The notes under the pieces were generated by a model. That model was not told the DNA's origin, did no database searches, and saw only the letters and a program-made list of their open reading frames with translations. Below, in pieces: positions 33,871-44,938 of a stretch of DNA of 64,000 bases. Position 1 is the first letter of the stretch. Every line of letters starts with the position of its first letter. The position numbers and the translations under genes were made by a program. Location: positions 172,078,596 through 172,142,595 of the forward strand of contig JAUMIR010000005.1 in the NCBI GenBank assembly GCA_030847615.1, given 5' to 3'. The DNA is from Gambelia wislizenii (Eukaryota > Chordata > Lepidosauria > Squamata > Crotaphytidae).

Positions 33871-34993
33871 GGGCATTGGGGCCAGACAGGCATCTGCTTC
33901 TGTAGCCAGGTCTCTGAAGCACTCCATCTGTTGGTGAGAAAGAGTATCAGCTATCCCATTATCCTAGCAACATGGAAAGCAGTAAAAAAAAGTGTCATAA
34001 GCAGTTTGAAACCAAAGCCCTCACTAAATGCATAACCCACCTAGACTTGGAGGACATGGGAGATTGTCAGACAATCATCTGAAAACTTTCTTGTCCCACT
34101 ATATTTAAACATGTTAGTGTCCCAACATAATAACCCTTTTTACCACATGTCACTGTAATAATGAGAAAGAGCAGCCCCAGCATTATCGGAGCATGACAGC
34201 TAGCACTGTTTATTTTCACATTCACAGGGGTGTGTGATCTTGGTGGTTCTTCAGAGAAGACGCAAGCGCACTTAAAAGTTTAAAACACCAAAATTAACAA
34301 AGAACACAAACACACAAGCACTGGAACATACTTAAAAATTTACAAGCAAATTGGGGAGGTTCATAAAAAGAGTGTCCTATACCTAGTTTTCATGTTCTCA
34401 CCTGTAAGTGTTTTGGTGGGAACCATCCGTTTATGCTGTGTTCACAAGAGCATAATGGGACATGGTTTCAGACGCTTGCAATACCACGACAAAAACGTCA
34501 TCAGTGATCAGTTGACGGCTTGGCCCATTAATGAAAAAATGTCTTATTCACAGAAGTGGAACACTTACAGAATGTGAGGAGATGATGTGCAATAGGGAAG
34601 CCTTTTTGTGGTATTGTGACATTGTTATCATGCCATAGTTACTGCATCTGATAATCGCCATGGTGTTGATAACATGCACAGCTGCCAAATTATCACACCA
34701 GAAATGGACTGAGGAGTTAGCAAACAAATAAGCCCAAATCCAAACTGCCCCTATGATGGGGAAGAGCTCCAAAAGATCAAATCCGACAATAAGCCCATAG
34801 CCACCTATTCCTCAGGCCATGTTTGGGCACACCAATGCCCCCTGAAATAAACCGCAAAGTCAGTAGAGCTGGCTGCATCAGAGAAGACCTTCAACACACT
34901 GTGAAGGTGAAGCTCCTCTCTCCAAAACAACACACCATTGAAGGAGTCCAAAAATTCCTGCCATACACGCACGTCTTCTCTAACTACATGCAT
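33800..34993 (-). pseudogene. DIRS-like RT/RNase H, split by an hAT-like MITE
   Basis: The minus strand at 34993-34805 has VWQEFLDSFNGVLFWREE and KVFSDAASSTDFAVYF, the RT-RNase H linker and RNase H start of DIRS elements (the D of FSDAA is the first RNase H acidic residue). 34772-34548 continues with ELFPIIGAVWIW and NSSVHFWCDNLAAVHVIN. After the inserted MITE the protein resumes at about 33965 with GIADTLSHQQMECF (the IADALSR motif) and continues into the recombinase. The RT catalytic motifs upstream and gag are absent. Confidence 0.8.
33970..34535 (-). mobile_element. hAT-like family A MITE, copy 3, inside DIRS
   Basis: The left end reads GGGAGATTGTCAGACAATC (about 34060). The interior has TTCATAAAAAGAGTGTCCTA and TTTTGGTGGGAACCATCC, inverse counterparts of the 29.3-kb copy. 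The DIRS protein is interrupted exactly by this block. The outermost boundaries are uncertain by some tens of bases. Confidence 0.6.
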
Positions 34994-35301
34994 AATCCTA
35001 ATCCTGTGGTGAAGGAGGCAGAAACCTGAAATAGCACCTAACTAACAGAGAAATAATAGCAATTTAACAGTGTCAGTTCACCCATCACTGTTTTTGTAGC
35101 AATTGTGCACAATACATAAGAATCACAGAACAGTTTCAAAAAATATTATTCTAGCCTGAAATGCAAAACATAGCAGAAAGACCATAAAGGTGTTTTTTTT
35201 TGTCCACAACCAGAACTCCTTTTTCTTCTTTTTTCAGGCACAATATGTTTGGGCTATTGTGAAGCTCTGGATGTCGCCTATGCACATGCACAGACACCCT
35301 G
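34994..35301. other. Unassigned sequence between DIRS fragment and repeat B
   Basis: Non-coding. On the minus strand it lies between repeat B and the surviving RNase H part, where gag and RT of a complete DIRS element would be. Confidence 0.4.
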
Positions 35302-35950
35302 AGAACTCCAGTGTTTTTTTTTAAATTAATTTTAATTAATTTTTAAAATTAAAAAACATACAATTACTACATAAAACTTAACAAACAGTGATTCCCTCCA
35401 CTGAGGGACTTCCATTTACATTCATCCCTCTTTCCAAAAAATCATTGTTTCCAACTCAGGTTTGCTTCCTCTCCCCTTTATTAATACAAATTCTAAAATT
35501 TTACTCCATTTTTCACCAAAAACATTCTTATTTAGCCCTCCTTTTCTTTCCTTAACCATATTTGTTAATTTCTCATTTATAGCTATATTCCATACTTCAT
35601 CATACCATTCTTCTATTTTGTATTCACCTTGTATTTTCCATTTCTTTGCTATTATTAACCTTGCTGCTGTCAGCAGATTTGTTAACAAATCCTTAACAAT
35701 TTGAGATTCTTGTATTTTTTCACAATATGATAATAATGCTATTTCAGGGCTTAAAGGTATATTTATCTCCAGTATTTCACTTATTGACTTCATTACTATT
35801 TTCCAAAATTTCTGTACATATTTGCAATTCCACCACATATGAATATACGTTCCCAATTCTTGGCATCCCCTCCAACACTGTGCTGAATACTTTTTATCTA
35901 TTTGATTCAATCTTACTGGGGTTAAATACCATCTCCAGAACTCCAGTGTT
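35302..35950 (-). mobile_element. 5'-truncated L1 LINE with 14-bp TSD
   Basis: AGAACTCCAGTGTT is repeated exactly at 35302-35315 and 35937-35950. The 621-bp insert encodes, on the minus strand at 35910-35422, an uninterrupted 162-residue end of L1 ORF2. It includes the Cys/His knuckle CWRGCQELGTYIHMWWNC and LLTAARLIIAKKWK. The plus-strand left end is T-rich (inverse poly(A)). The intact frame suggests a younger copy than those at 22.4 and 23.7 kb. Confidence 0.95.
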
Positions 35951-36616
35951 AATCGAAAAACTCACCGTCACCATTGACTTGAATTTCCCCTTTCGATGTG
36001 ACCCAGCAGGAAGTTACAAAGTTCAACTTGTACTTTCCCCTCTGACTCCGCAGAGCTTCACCTCCCCCCACCCTTGGAAAGAGAGAGCTGTGCAAGGCAC
36101 GTGAAGATAGTGTTGTGAAGGAGAGTTTTAAAGGAAGTTTATTCTAAGCAGATTACAAACATAGTAGAGATACTCTTCCATTGAAATCTCCTTCCTTCCA
36201 GGCATACTTCTTAGTTACAGATAGGTCTAGTCATTCCAGTCAAGTTTATAAAATAAATATAAGACCTAATGCAACTAAACTAAATAGTCCCCTGACAAGG
36301 GTGCAGTCAATGTATGCTGGATGTTCATGGTGACTGGGGTCTGGGCCTTTCAGCCCAGCCTCTACCAAGCACTCCCCCCCCCGCCTGTTGGGGTAAGAGT
36401 CCCCCTGGCCCAGGTCTCCCTTTGTTCTTCTCCCTGGTTTGTGGCCCCTGTGGCAGTATTGATCACCTTTCAGCAGAAGCATCTCAAAGCTCCCTCCAGG
36501 TGGTCATCTCATTGGTCAGCTATCTTCTGATGCTGACCGCCCCCCATAAACTGGAACTTAATCTAATAATCCTTAACCCTTTGTTTACCTGGTTGGCTGG
36601 GCTGCCCAGAAGTTAG
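35951..36616 (-). mobile_element. Repeat B, copy 1 (LTR-like or DIRS end)
   Basis: Read on the minus strand from 36608 it starts TGGGCAGCCCAGCCAACC, then GGTAAACAAAGGGTTAAGG. It has a polyadenylation-like AATAAAC near 36140 and continues into AGTCAGAGGGGAAAGTACAA and GTAACTTCCTGCTGGGTCAC. The same order is found on the plus strand at 57212-57915. The L1 at 35316 interrupts it. In the minus direction it lies upstream of the DIRS-like fragment, so it could be that element's 5' region. GAAGATAG/GAAGTTAG at 36103-36110 and 36609-36616 looked like a duplication, but similarity continues past that point, so I distrust it. Confidence 0.6.
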
Positions 36617-37063
36617 AGAGATGTTCAGATATGAGAGTAGGATGCATGGGTCATTGAAGCTTACCCACTGAAGTGGCATAAAACAATTTATATAATTTTG
36701 CATCATTGAAAGTAAAGAGTGAAATAAAGTACTGGTAAAAGATTATAGGTGTGATTGCAATGTGGAAGGTCAAAAGTGAAGGTCAAGAATGAAATAAAGA
36801 AACCATGAAAGATCCACATGAGTTATTGTGTTTTCCATTGCTTTTAAAACTACCCCCCTTTTTTTACCATATTACTTCATATAACCCCCAAGACTAAACC
36901 TTGTTCCTGTTCAGACTGAGCATTTGTTAATGCTTACAAAATACATGTTTTGAAGCAGCCTTGCAGCTCAAGAGATGTAGTAGGCAGACATGCCATTTCA
37001 CATTATGTTTCTGGGTACAGAAGTGTTAACCTTTTTCATTCTAAAATAGATCATGGAGACAAA
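36617..37063. other. Unassigned sequence
   Basis: No gene or repeat recognised. Confidence 0.5.
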
Positions 37064-37294
37064 TAGAGTGGGCCCTTCAGTATCCATTGGAGTTTGGATC
37101 CAGGACCTCCTGTGGATACCAAAATCCATGAATGCTCAAATCCTGTTATGTACAATGGCATAATAAGCTGGTGTCCCTTATATAAAATGGCAAAATCAAG
37201 GTTTGCTTTGGAATGTTTCTTTTAAAAATATTTTCAAGCCATGGATAGTTGAACCCATGGATGCAAAATCCATGGATACAGAGGACCAACTGTA
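37064..37294. mobile_element. Tigger/pogo-like MITE, copy 3
   Basis: GTGGGCCCTTCAGTATCC at the left and GGATACAGAGGACCAACTG at the right are imperfect inverted repeats, bounded by TA at 37064-37065 and 37293-37294. Interior words (TATAAAATGGCAAAATCAAGG, AAAATATTTTCAAGCC) match the 7.1-kb copy in inverse order. Confidence 0.8.
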
Positions 37295-37783
37295 TATAGT
37301 TGGTGCAGACTTCATTGCCTTTTTGGCATTTTTTTTTCAAGCCAGCAAATGAGGGTTTAAGCTCCTTTAAAGTGGCCAGACCATTTGTTTGTTTGTTTGT
37401 TTTTAATATCCCACCTTTCTCCTTGTACAAGATCCAAAGAAGAGGAACACTTAAAAGGACTTAAGCTTTTTGACAGCATCTGAATACCCAAACCTCAGAA
37501 CACCCCACACACAGGCTCGGGAACTAATTTCTGAAGGAGGTGTTTTTGTTTGTTTCTTTGTTTGCTTTAAGCCAGGGCTTTTTGGAATTGACCTCAATTG
37601 CTGTGGGAGGTGACTTGGTAGGGACATAAATCATGGCCTTTCTCATTATTGTGTGGAAGAATGAGAAACTATAATATTTTCCCCCACCATTTCCCAGAGC
37701 TTCTGTCTTTGGAAAACTACTTTTTGTAAATAAAGTACATTGCACACATTTTGTAAATTACACACGTTGCAAAATTACAGACA
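37295..37783. other. Unassigned sequence
   Basis: Contains a TTTG tetranucleotide run at about 37384-37404. No gene is recognised. Confidence 0.5.
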
Positions 37784-37826
37784 CTGGAGATTATCAGACA
37801 CATTTAAAGTGGTGTTACAGGAACAC

Positions 37827-38601
37827 CAGGGGCCCATTTACATGGGCAAATATTCCTCTAAATATACCGCAAAGATAGCTCATAGTTCCCACGGATCACA
37901 CCACAGCATCGCCTCATTCAGAAGGGGGGAAGGTAAAACACCCAAATATAGGGTGGCAAGGGATGTCACTACTTTTGCCGGTATATTTGCAATGTAGCAC
38001 ATTATTGGCAGTGTAAACAACCATTCCGCTAAGGGCTGAAGCAGAGCTGCACTGTGATTGGTTGCTATGATGAAGGGGTGGGCTTAAAAGAGGGGCACTG
38101 AGGGAGGGAGATTCAGTAGCAATCAGGAAACCTTGAAAAATCCTCTCTGCTATTTTGCAAGCCAGTTTGCAAACAAAAAGGATTCCCAACAATTTACAGT
38201 CAGGGGAGATCTGTTCCCCACATAAAGAAAGGAATTCCTTCTTCTCTTCAGCTGCGATCTCGCTGTCTCTCTGCTTCAGGGAGTAGGTTCATTTACAGGC
38301 AGATTTACAGAGACACAGAGACAGAGACAGAGACACTTCCTTGATCTCCCCCCCTGCTATTTTGGCAGTCTGTGAGTCTTTCTTTAGCTAGAAAATGCAT
38401 GGCTTCAAATTCTTTCACTCATGATCTAGCCTCTTCCCCAAAAAGCCTTCCTCTGCTTGGGAGACCATGCCCCCCCCCCACACTTTTTCAAGTCTGAATG
38501 AAAAAGCAGCATAATTAGCAAAAAACCCTGACTGGCACAGCTGCAGAAAAGAATTAAAGCACAAGTTGCTGCAATAAATCTGCCGTGTAAATGAACCCCA
38601 G
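37827..38601. mobile_element. GGGC-ended DNA transposon (family P), 3-bp TSD CAG
   Basis: The element spans 37830-38598 (769 bp). Its left end GGGCCCATTTACATGGGCAA and the inverse of its right end, GGGTTCATTTACACGGCAGA, form a terminal inverted repeat of about 26 bases. CAG is found on both sides (37827-37829, 38599-38601). The 3-bp duplication and GG-start suggest a PIF/Harbinger-like MITE. Interior: a GACAGA repeat near 38312-38340 and no transposase. It sits beside, and perhaps inside, a family A remnant whose GGAGATTATCAGAC end is at 37781. Confidence 0.8.
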
Positions 38602-38618
38602 GAGACACAAAAGGACTC

Positions 38619-39031
38619 CCTTATCAGACAATGTCGTTCCCCATTGTTATGTACCCATTCTGCTAGCACTGGTTTTTATTGATGGGAGAAGTCGTCAATA
38701 GATCCCCCCGTTCTGATTCTGTCATGGATTTCCATGTGTGCAACAAGATGCCCCATTTCGCTGGCAAGATTCCAGCATCAATGGGAGGTCCCAGGTGAAA
38801 TTGGGACATCCAGGTAAATGACACACTTTTTATGGCCCAACCCCAGGTTACTTTAACATTTTAAAGTGTCCTTTTGTGCTTGCTGTCACTTTTTTTGGTT
38901 ATTCTTATTTTTGAATTTTCTGCACTCATGTCTTCTCACGAGAATCCATGAGATTTTGATCCTGGAAGTGGAGGGAGCTCTGTTAGAGATTGTGGGACAG
39001 GAACACTTTTTTTGTTCCTGTCTGATAATCT
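38619..39031 (+). mobile_element. hAT-like family A MITE, copy 4
   Basis: It begins TTATCAGACAATGTCG at 38621 and ends GTTCCTGTCTGATAATC. Shared interior: GGTAAATGACACACTTTTTA and ATTTTAAAGTGTCC. The subterminal GGGACAGGAACA...TGTTCCTGTC hairpin is present. No 8-bp duplication is visible, perhaps because the left flank belongs to another element. Confidence 0.75.
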
Positions 39032-39902
39032 CCATTGTTTCATGAATTTTTTAAAAATGGTTTTTAGATCAATCATCCAGCCCTTCTATGTTTGCTGTGT
39101 GGGACCTTTTTTTATATTTTTCTTCTTTCTGAAATGGAAAATACGCTAGTCTTGTGTGAAGAGATTTTCACAGATTGTGGAAATCTCAATGAAAAACAGT
39201 GTTTACCTTGCAGTGGTTTATGGCTGGCATCCTCTTAAAAAGTTACAATGATGTAACTCCAACTTATGCTGCCATAACCCATTTTGTGGGTTGTTGCAGA
39301 GACCAGAATCCTGTTCTGATCATGAAACGACCAAGCCCCCCCAACCCACATTTTCATTGTGCCCCCCCCAAGACAGCCATTTACATGTCACTTAGGAGAA
39401 TATGATTTCTGTGCATCTAGGTATAGGAAAATACCTGGATACAACTCTGCTGCTGCTTTTTCTTGGCATGATGCAATAGCATCAGTGGTGTCTGTTGGCT
39501 CCCCTGCCAGGGGGCTGGTGGAGCCATTCCAGGCTTTAAAGGTTGCTGAACCCTATATCCCAAATAGCTTCAGCTCCTTGAATACCTCTTTTAAAGCTAG
39601 ACAATACCTGGAATGGAAGTCACTAGCCACCACATGGATGGATGACATGGATGGCATGTCATCACCCCTATTGTGAGGGGCATCTGTGGTCCATCTTTTC
39701 CAAATGTGCAGCAGCCATTTCCTAGCTTTTCCAAATAACCTTTAAAGGTTTGAAGAGAGAATTTTAATACAATGCAGCAACTGCATTGCATACAAAAAGA
39801 AAGAAGCAATGAAGCAATCCTCAGAACATCTTTTCCCAGTGAGTAAGTACTTTTATTTTGAGGGTCTCAGTGTGTCTGAATTTCCTGTGAGTCCACACGT
39901 TA
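39032..39902. other. Unassigned sequence
   Basis: A short plus frame at 39359-39676 has no recognised domain. No gene is assigned. Confidence 0.5.
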
Positions 39903-40120
39903 TAATGGGCCCTCCTGATCTGTGGACTCTGGATCTATGGGTTCAAGTGACCATGGACCATTTTGTCCTATAGTTAAAATGGCAGTGATGTGAATTAGAT
40001 CTGCTGAAGCGTCCATGCACATATCGCCACAATTTAATAATATGGGACATGATCATCTGTTTTTTTTTTTTAATCCATGAGTTTTCCCTGAACTTAACCT
40101 CCCTGTATTCAGAGGGCCTG
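39903..40120. mobile_element. Tigger/pogo-like MITE, copy 4
   Basis: GGGCCCTCCTGATCTGTGGA starts it, then GTTCAAGTGACCATGGACC and AATTTAATAATATGGGACA as in the 6.27-kb copy, ending near GTATTCAGAGGGCCTGGC. Terminal TA duplication is not clear. Confidence 0.6.
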
Positions 40121-40130
40121 GCCTACTCTA

Positions 40131-40160
40131 CTACTACTACTACTACTACAACTACTACTA
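40131..40160. repeat. (CTA)n microsatellite
   Basis: About nine CTA units with one interruption (CAA). Confidence 0.9.
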
Positions 40161-41667
40161 GGCTTTACAAAGAACATTCTGAATGGGCAATAAACTAGAG
40201 TTAGTGTGATCAGTCTACCCCCATTCTCTATACTGAGTGAATCTCATACTGATCATGTACCAGGAGTGGTAGGAAACATGCTTTATTTTTACCCAATGGC
40301 ATTGGCGTTCTAGTCCTGAGAATAATTTGAGTTGAATATGGTGTGGCATTGGGAACCACACTTAGGAGCCCCAAACACAACAGACAGACAGAGGAGCTAA
40401 TGCAGATCCAAATCCTTATCCTTATCAGTCATCTATTCTTCATTAAACTTGAACATGAGAAATAGTGAAAGTAGTCCATTTTAGACCTTGGACTGAATAT
40501 TCTCATGGAGGGAGGTCTTTAATGGTAGTGTGTATCCTTTACCTACCTCAAAATATGGTAAGCCAACCTGGGTACCTTTGAGGACCTTCATACTAATTCT
40601 GCTTTTAGATCCCAAGACCTTCCCCTTAAGTCCTGCCCTCAGGCAGGACTATCTTGGTGTTTTAAAACATTTGACAAAAAGAAAGGGGTGGCTAAGAAAC
40701 TTATGCTATTTGAAGCTCATGGATATCAATGGAATCTCCAATCTGTGTGAGTGATGGCACTGGGCAGACACATCAGACTCAGAATGTGCCTTGACACATG
40801 GCTCCAATTTGTTTTAATCTGACTCTCGGTGCCCTTAATAGCTCACCATGAGAAGAAACCCTTTTTCCTGATGCCCAGTGCTGATTCTTTCATTTCATAG
40901 TCACTGCTGTTATCTGACAATGCAAAACAAGTTGCAGTCATTTTGATATACAGAGGTTATCATTCCTTGTGAGAATTTTCATCTGTCACTATCATCTCTC
41001 CTGTGACACTGAACTGAGAATGACAGGATGATTAGTTTTATCTAAAATTCGGGGTATTTTTCTCTGAATGGCAGCTATGAAGTGCACAATTTGCAAGATA
41101 AAATAACAAAAATGTGATTATTTCAAATGCCAGACGGCTGCTGGTTTATTGCCTAAAGCAGGGGAATGTTTTGGACAGATGACCTGAAAGTATATAGTGG
41201 AGATAGCTTAGAATAATGGTGATTCAGACTCTGTTAACATTTTTAAATTTAACAAATTTAATTCTTTCAGGTATGCAGACTACGTAAGAAGGTATGCAGA
41301 CTACATAGCAGCATCCTCTTACTGGTGAAGTACTAGAAAGAGAGCTTACTTTGATATTACAAAAGTGTTAATTTTTCACACTGGTTGGTATTCTGTATCA
41401 GTTGCTTAGTATACTTAATGAAGAAACCTCTCATAGCTCTATCCACCCAAATCTGATGGAAATGCCATTCCTCCATACTCTGATCACTGGAAGAATGTAG
41501 CTCCTTTACTCATGCAGCTGATGCCCGGTAAAGTAGATTGTGAGAGGAGTTACTATTGTGACAATGGTGTCACAAATGTAACTAAGCAATCATTGTGAAT
41601 ATGGAACAGTTAACCTAGATTTACTCATCTGTAATGATTCTGTATTCACAATACCTACTTAGCCTTT
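40161..41667. other. Unassigned sequence
   Basis: No gene is recognised. GGTATGCAGACTAC is repeated in tandem at about 41271-41305. Confidence 0.5.
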
Positions 41668-41876
41668 ATCACACTACACTGTTATAGTGCTATTATACCA
41701 CTAACTGCTATGGCTGTTTCCTGTGGAATTCTGGGCTTTGTAGTTTAGTGAGGCCTAAGAACTCTTTGGCTGACAGCTCTAAATGGCCCTCCCTAAACTG
41801 CAGATCCCAGGATTTCACAGGAGGCAGCCATACCGCTTAAAGTGGAATGATATTGCTATAACAGTGTAGTGTGATA
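41666..41876. mobile_element. Palindromic MITE, family D copy 2
   Basis: Both terminal segments are present: TTATCACACTACACTGTTAT at the left and CTATAACAGTGTAGTGTGAT at the right. The inner arms (TTTGTAGTTTAGTGAGGCCT and CCCTCCCTAAACTGCAGATC) match the 27.8-kb copy. The terminus TTATCACAC resembles the family A terminus TTATCAGAC. Target duplication not found. Confidence 0.85.
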
Positions 41877-42344
41877 ATCTCCTCAGAGGGCACTGGTTTC
41901 CTCCTTATGCAAGTGTGCAAAAAGTAGAACCACTAGCACACAGTTGCACAGACCCAACAAGATTCTGGCCCATATGTTCATTTTTCTTTTCTCTCTCCTT
42001 CTTCAATTTTTTACTCTTCTGTTTTTCTGTACTATCTCCTTTCCCATCCTTTCTTTAACTCCCCTCCACAAGTATAACAAAAATAGCAATGAAGCTGCAG
42101 ATGTGGCCTAGTTGTATTTTTTTGCATCACAGTTGAGTACCATTGTTCTGAGAAAATACAGCTCTCCATCCATGTGATATTGTAGAGATCTACCAGGCCT
42201 AACAAGACTCTGCACAAAATGAGAAAGCAGCCTACAATGTGATACCAAGGATGCTTAATATATATGCAGGACCTTTTCTTCAGGGTCCTTATATGTAGAG
42301 TTCTGTAAAGGTAGGAAGCTTGGAAAGTGCTTGTCCAATTTATT
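41877..42344. other. Unassigned sequence
   Basis: No gene or repeat is recognised. Confidence 0.5.
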
Positions 42345-42640
42345 TATTTAAAATTGATCACCAACAGTGGTCCGCCCTGACCTCACATCGGGAGGCATGG
42401 AGGCGCAGTATCCACAATGCTGCAGCCTTATTTGAGAACTCACGACGAGCAAGTCTTGAAGAGAAACGACAACGCAGAAAGAGTCACAACCCAAAAGCAT
42501 CACCCAAGGAGACCTTCTGCTGTGCTTTTTGCAACCGGACTTGTTTATCTCGGATTGGCCTTTTTAGTCATCAGCGCGCTTGCAGAAAGCGCGGGATGAG
42601 TCCTTCCTGAATCTTCGTTTGCGAAGAAAAGCCAGAGAGA
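42345..42640 (+). mobile_element. LINE ORF2 C-terminus plus 3' tail, family Z copy 2
   Basis: The plus frame from 42320 to 42610 is open and encodes WSALTSHREAWRRSIHNAAA, an EEKRQRRKSH basic stretch and an intact terminal zinc finger CAFCNRTCLSRIGLFSHQRAC. Such fingers end many vertebrate non-LTR ORF2 proteins and are thought to bind nucleic acid. The first ATG at 42320 lies in flanking sequence, so this is a truncated protein end rather than a gene. The tail has the CTTCGTTTGCGAAG hairpin and ends GCCAGAGAGAG like copy 1. Confidence 0.8.
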
Positions 42641-44323
42641 GACATTTTAATCTTGCCCTTTCATTAAAAGATTAGTGCTCAGGAAGCTGATAAACAAATT
42701 AAACAAGTCTGTTATCAAAATAACAACAAAGAAATCTATAAATAAATAGAAATTTCACATTGAAAGAAAAATGATTGACATAGCTTTACAAATCATTTCT
42801 GTGCAGAACAAATTTACTACTCTTTTTTCATTCAAACTTTCCCCATCCAATCTAATCTACTTGGTTTCCTGGGGTGGGGCACCCCACCTCTTTTGCTTAT
42901 GATAATTATATAACAGAAACATTGCGAGTGGCATGAGTTGGAAACCCAATGTAGGAGACAGTGGCCAGAATGCTTCATATTCTGGCTGGAGTATTCCAAC
43001 CCCAGGCCCATGGTGTTTCCTCCTATTACCAATATTTAAAAATATAATGTATCACCAAACACACCAAATCATTTTAAATACTAACAAAGGATGCTCAGGG
43101 ACAGATTCTGAAAAAGACTAGTCTCTTGGAACCCCATCAGAAAGCTTATATGTTGCTTCAAAATTTTAGAGACATGATGTTCTGGAGACAGTGCCCAATG
43201 GGTTCAAAGCAACAATTTTTAAAGATGCTTCTGCAGATGCTATGATCTTGATGATATCTTTTTAAAGCACCTCAAATCTTCATGCTGGATTCTAAGTGAA
43301 TATAGATTTATTTAAGCATATGTGTCCAGCTTTTCGGAATGGATGATGATATCTCTTTCCAGTTAGGGAGTTAATTTTGTTTCACTGAGTTCCCTATTTT
43401 GAGCTGTCACAATGACTCAGGCCTTAAACTTTGTTTTTCTTGAATTTTGGCTGTCTTGGAATTTGACAGGATACCTCAGATCTATCTTCCCTTGAACTTT
43501 GGCTGTCTTGAACTTTAGTATAATATTTCACTTATGAAAAATATATTTTGCAAAGGCTTTGTAAATTTCTTACTCATTAGCAGATCAGTAGATGAGACTT
43601 TTATATTATATAGATGAATGGTACATGGTCAAAGTAAAAAAGCAAATCAACAAAAGACCTGGGATAGGTAATGATCTAGAAACCTAAGTTTTCCTGTGTA
43701 AGATCAGGTCAATCTTATATTTTAGCAAAGGGAAACCAAAAGGAAAAGAAGAAGAAAAACCATCCAGACCTTAAATTAGAATAACACATACAACACTAAT
43801 TAGAAAAAGTTCTTCTTCTTTATATATTTTTTGTAAATCAAAATGACATTCTTGTTCTTTTTGCAATAAATAAATAAATAAATAAAAATCCGTTTGGTTT
43901 AGATCTGCCTACTATGCTACTTTCCCCCTTTCTTCTCTGATGTACTATGTAAATAATTGCTTTATGTGATACATAGGGAGATCAAAGCTTTTCTATACTC
44001 AGGCAACTGTTCATTTAACAATTAGGTCAATCTAAGAAAGCAACATTTCCTACATTACAAGAAATCAAATAAAGGAGCTGTGCTTGACTTAAAACAGTTC
44101 ATCATCCTACCTTGTTAACCTTAAAATGTCACCAGTTCACAGATAACACTAATGAACTAGGGAGTAGGTGGGATAATTACCATGGAATCTAGGTTTCCAA
44201 ACCCCAACTTCATGGATAAGTGCAATTAGGCCTCCTAAATTAGTGAAGAAAAATAAGTGTATTTTCACAAATAGATTATTTTAAGTTGTTTTCCCCCTAG
44301 GTGCAAAAAAACCAAGGAAACGC
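42641..44323. other. Unassigned sequence
   Basis: AT-rich; an (AAAT)n run is at 43867-43886. GGCCAGAATGCTTCATATTC at about 42961 resembles the hairpin at 46980. No gene is recognised. Confidence 0.5.
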
Positions 44324-44842
44324 TGAGGGGTTGTCTGCATGGGCAATTTACCCTATCTTGGCTCTGTCTTGGAGCCCTGCAGTCCAGATGATACAGGGCT
44401 TTTGCTTTTTTTTCCCCCCAAGGCAGTTCTCATGACCCCTGGACAAAGGGCCTGGTAAAATGTTTTAAAATAATACCCAGGAAAAACTGCTCCTACAAGT
44501 GAAAAAAAAAGGAATTGAATGAATGCAGAAGCCCATTCTGGCATGCCAATCCATCTCTTCAGCTGCCCTCTGCCACTGCTCTTCCGCCATAGGAAGCAGG
44601 CCTGTAGCATGTGACCAAGGCTGGTCAAATCAGGGGGCCTTGCTCACATGTTGCGGGTTGGCTTCCTGCTTCAAAGAGACCAAAGGAGACAATGGCAGTG
44701 GCAGCAGCAGCAACAGGCTGACAGGCCAACTTGAACTTCCCCTCCATTCTGTGAAGGTAATGGAGGAGGAATGGATCTCACCTGCAGGCAGGATATGCCG
44801 TCAAGGAGCCAGTGTATCCTGGCCCATGTAGATGAGCCCTGA
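44324..44842. mobile_element. GGGC-ended DNA transposon (family P), 3-bp TSD TGA
   Basis: The element spans 44327-44839 (513 bp). GGGGTTGTCTGCATGGGC at the left is the inverse of GCCCATGTAGATGAGCCC at the right. TGA lies at 44324-44326 and 44840-44842. Same architecture as the 37.8-kb and 57.1-kb elements. No transposase is present. Confidence 0.75.
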
Positions 44843-44938
44843 CAAGGATTTCAGGGAAGAGGAAGCTACAGATCAAAGATCTCATTCTCACCATGAGTCT
44901 TCCTACCTCTTCTGTAACAAAAAATAAAATAAAAATTT

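Noticed and set aside
36103..36616. An LTR of 498 bp with an 8-bp duplication GAAGATAG/GAAGTTAG
   Set aside because: Similarity to the 57-kb copy continues past the supposed end at 36111, so that is not the element boundary.
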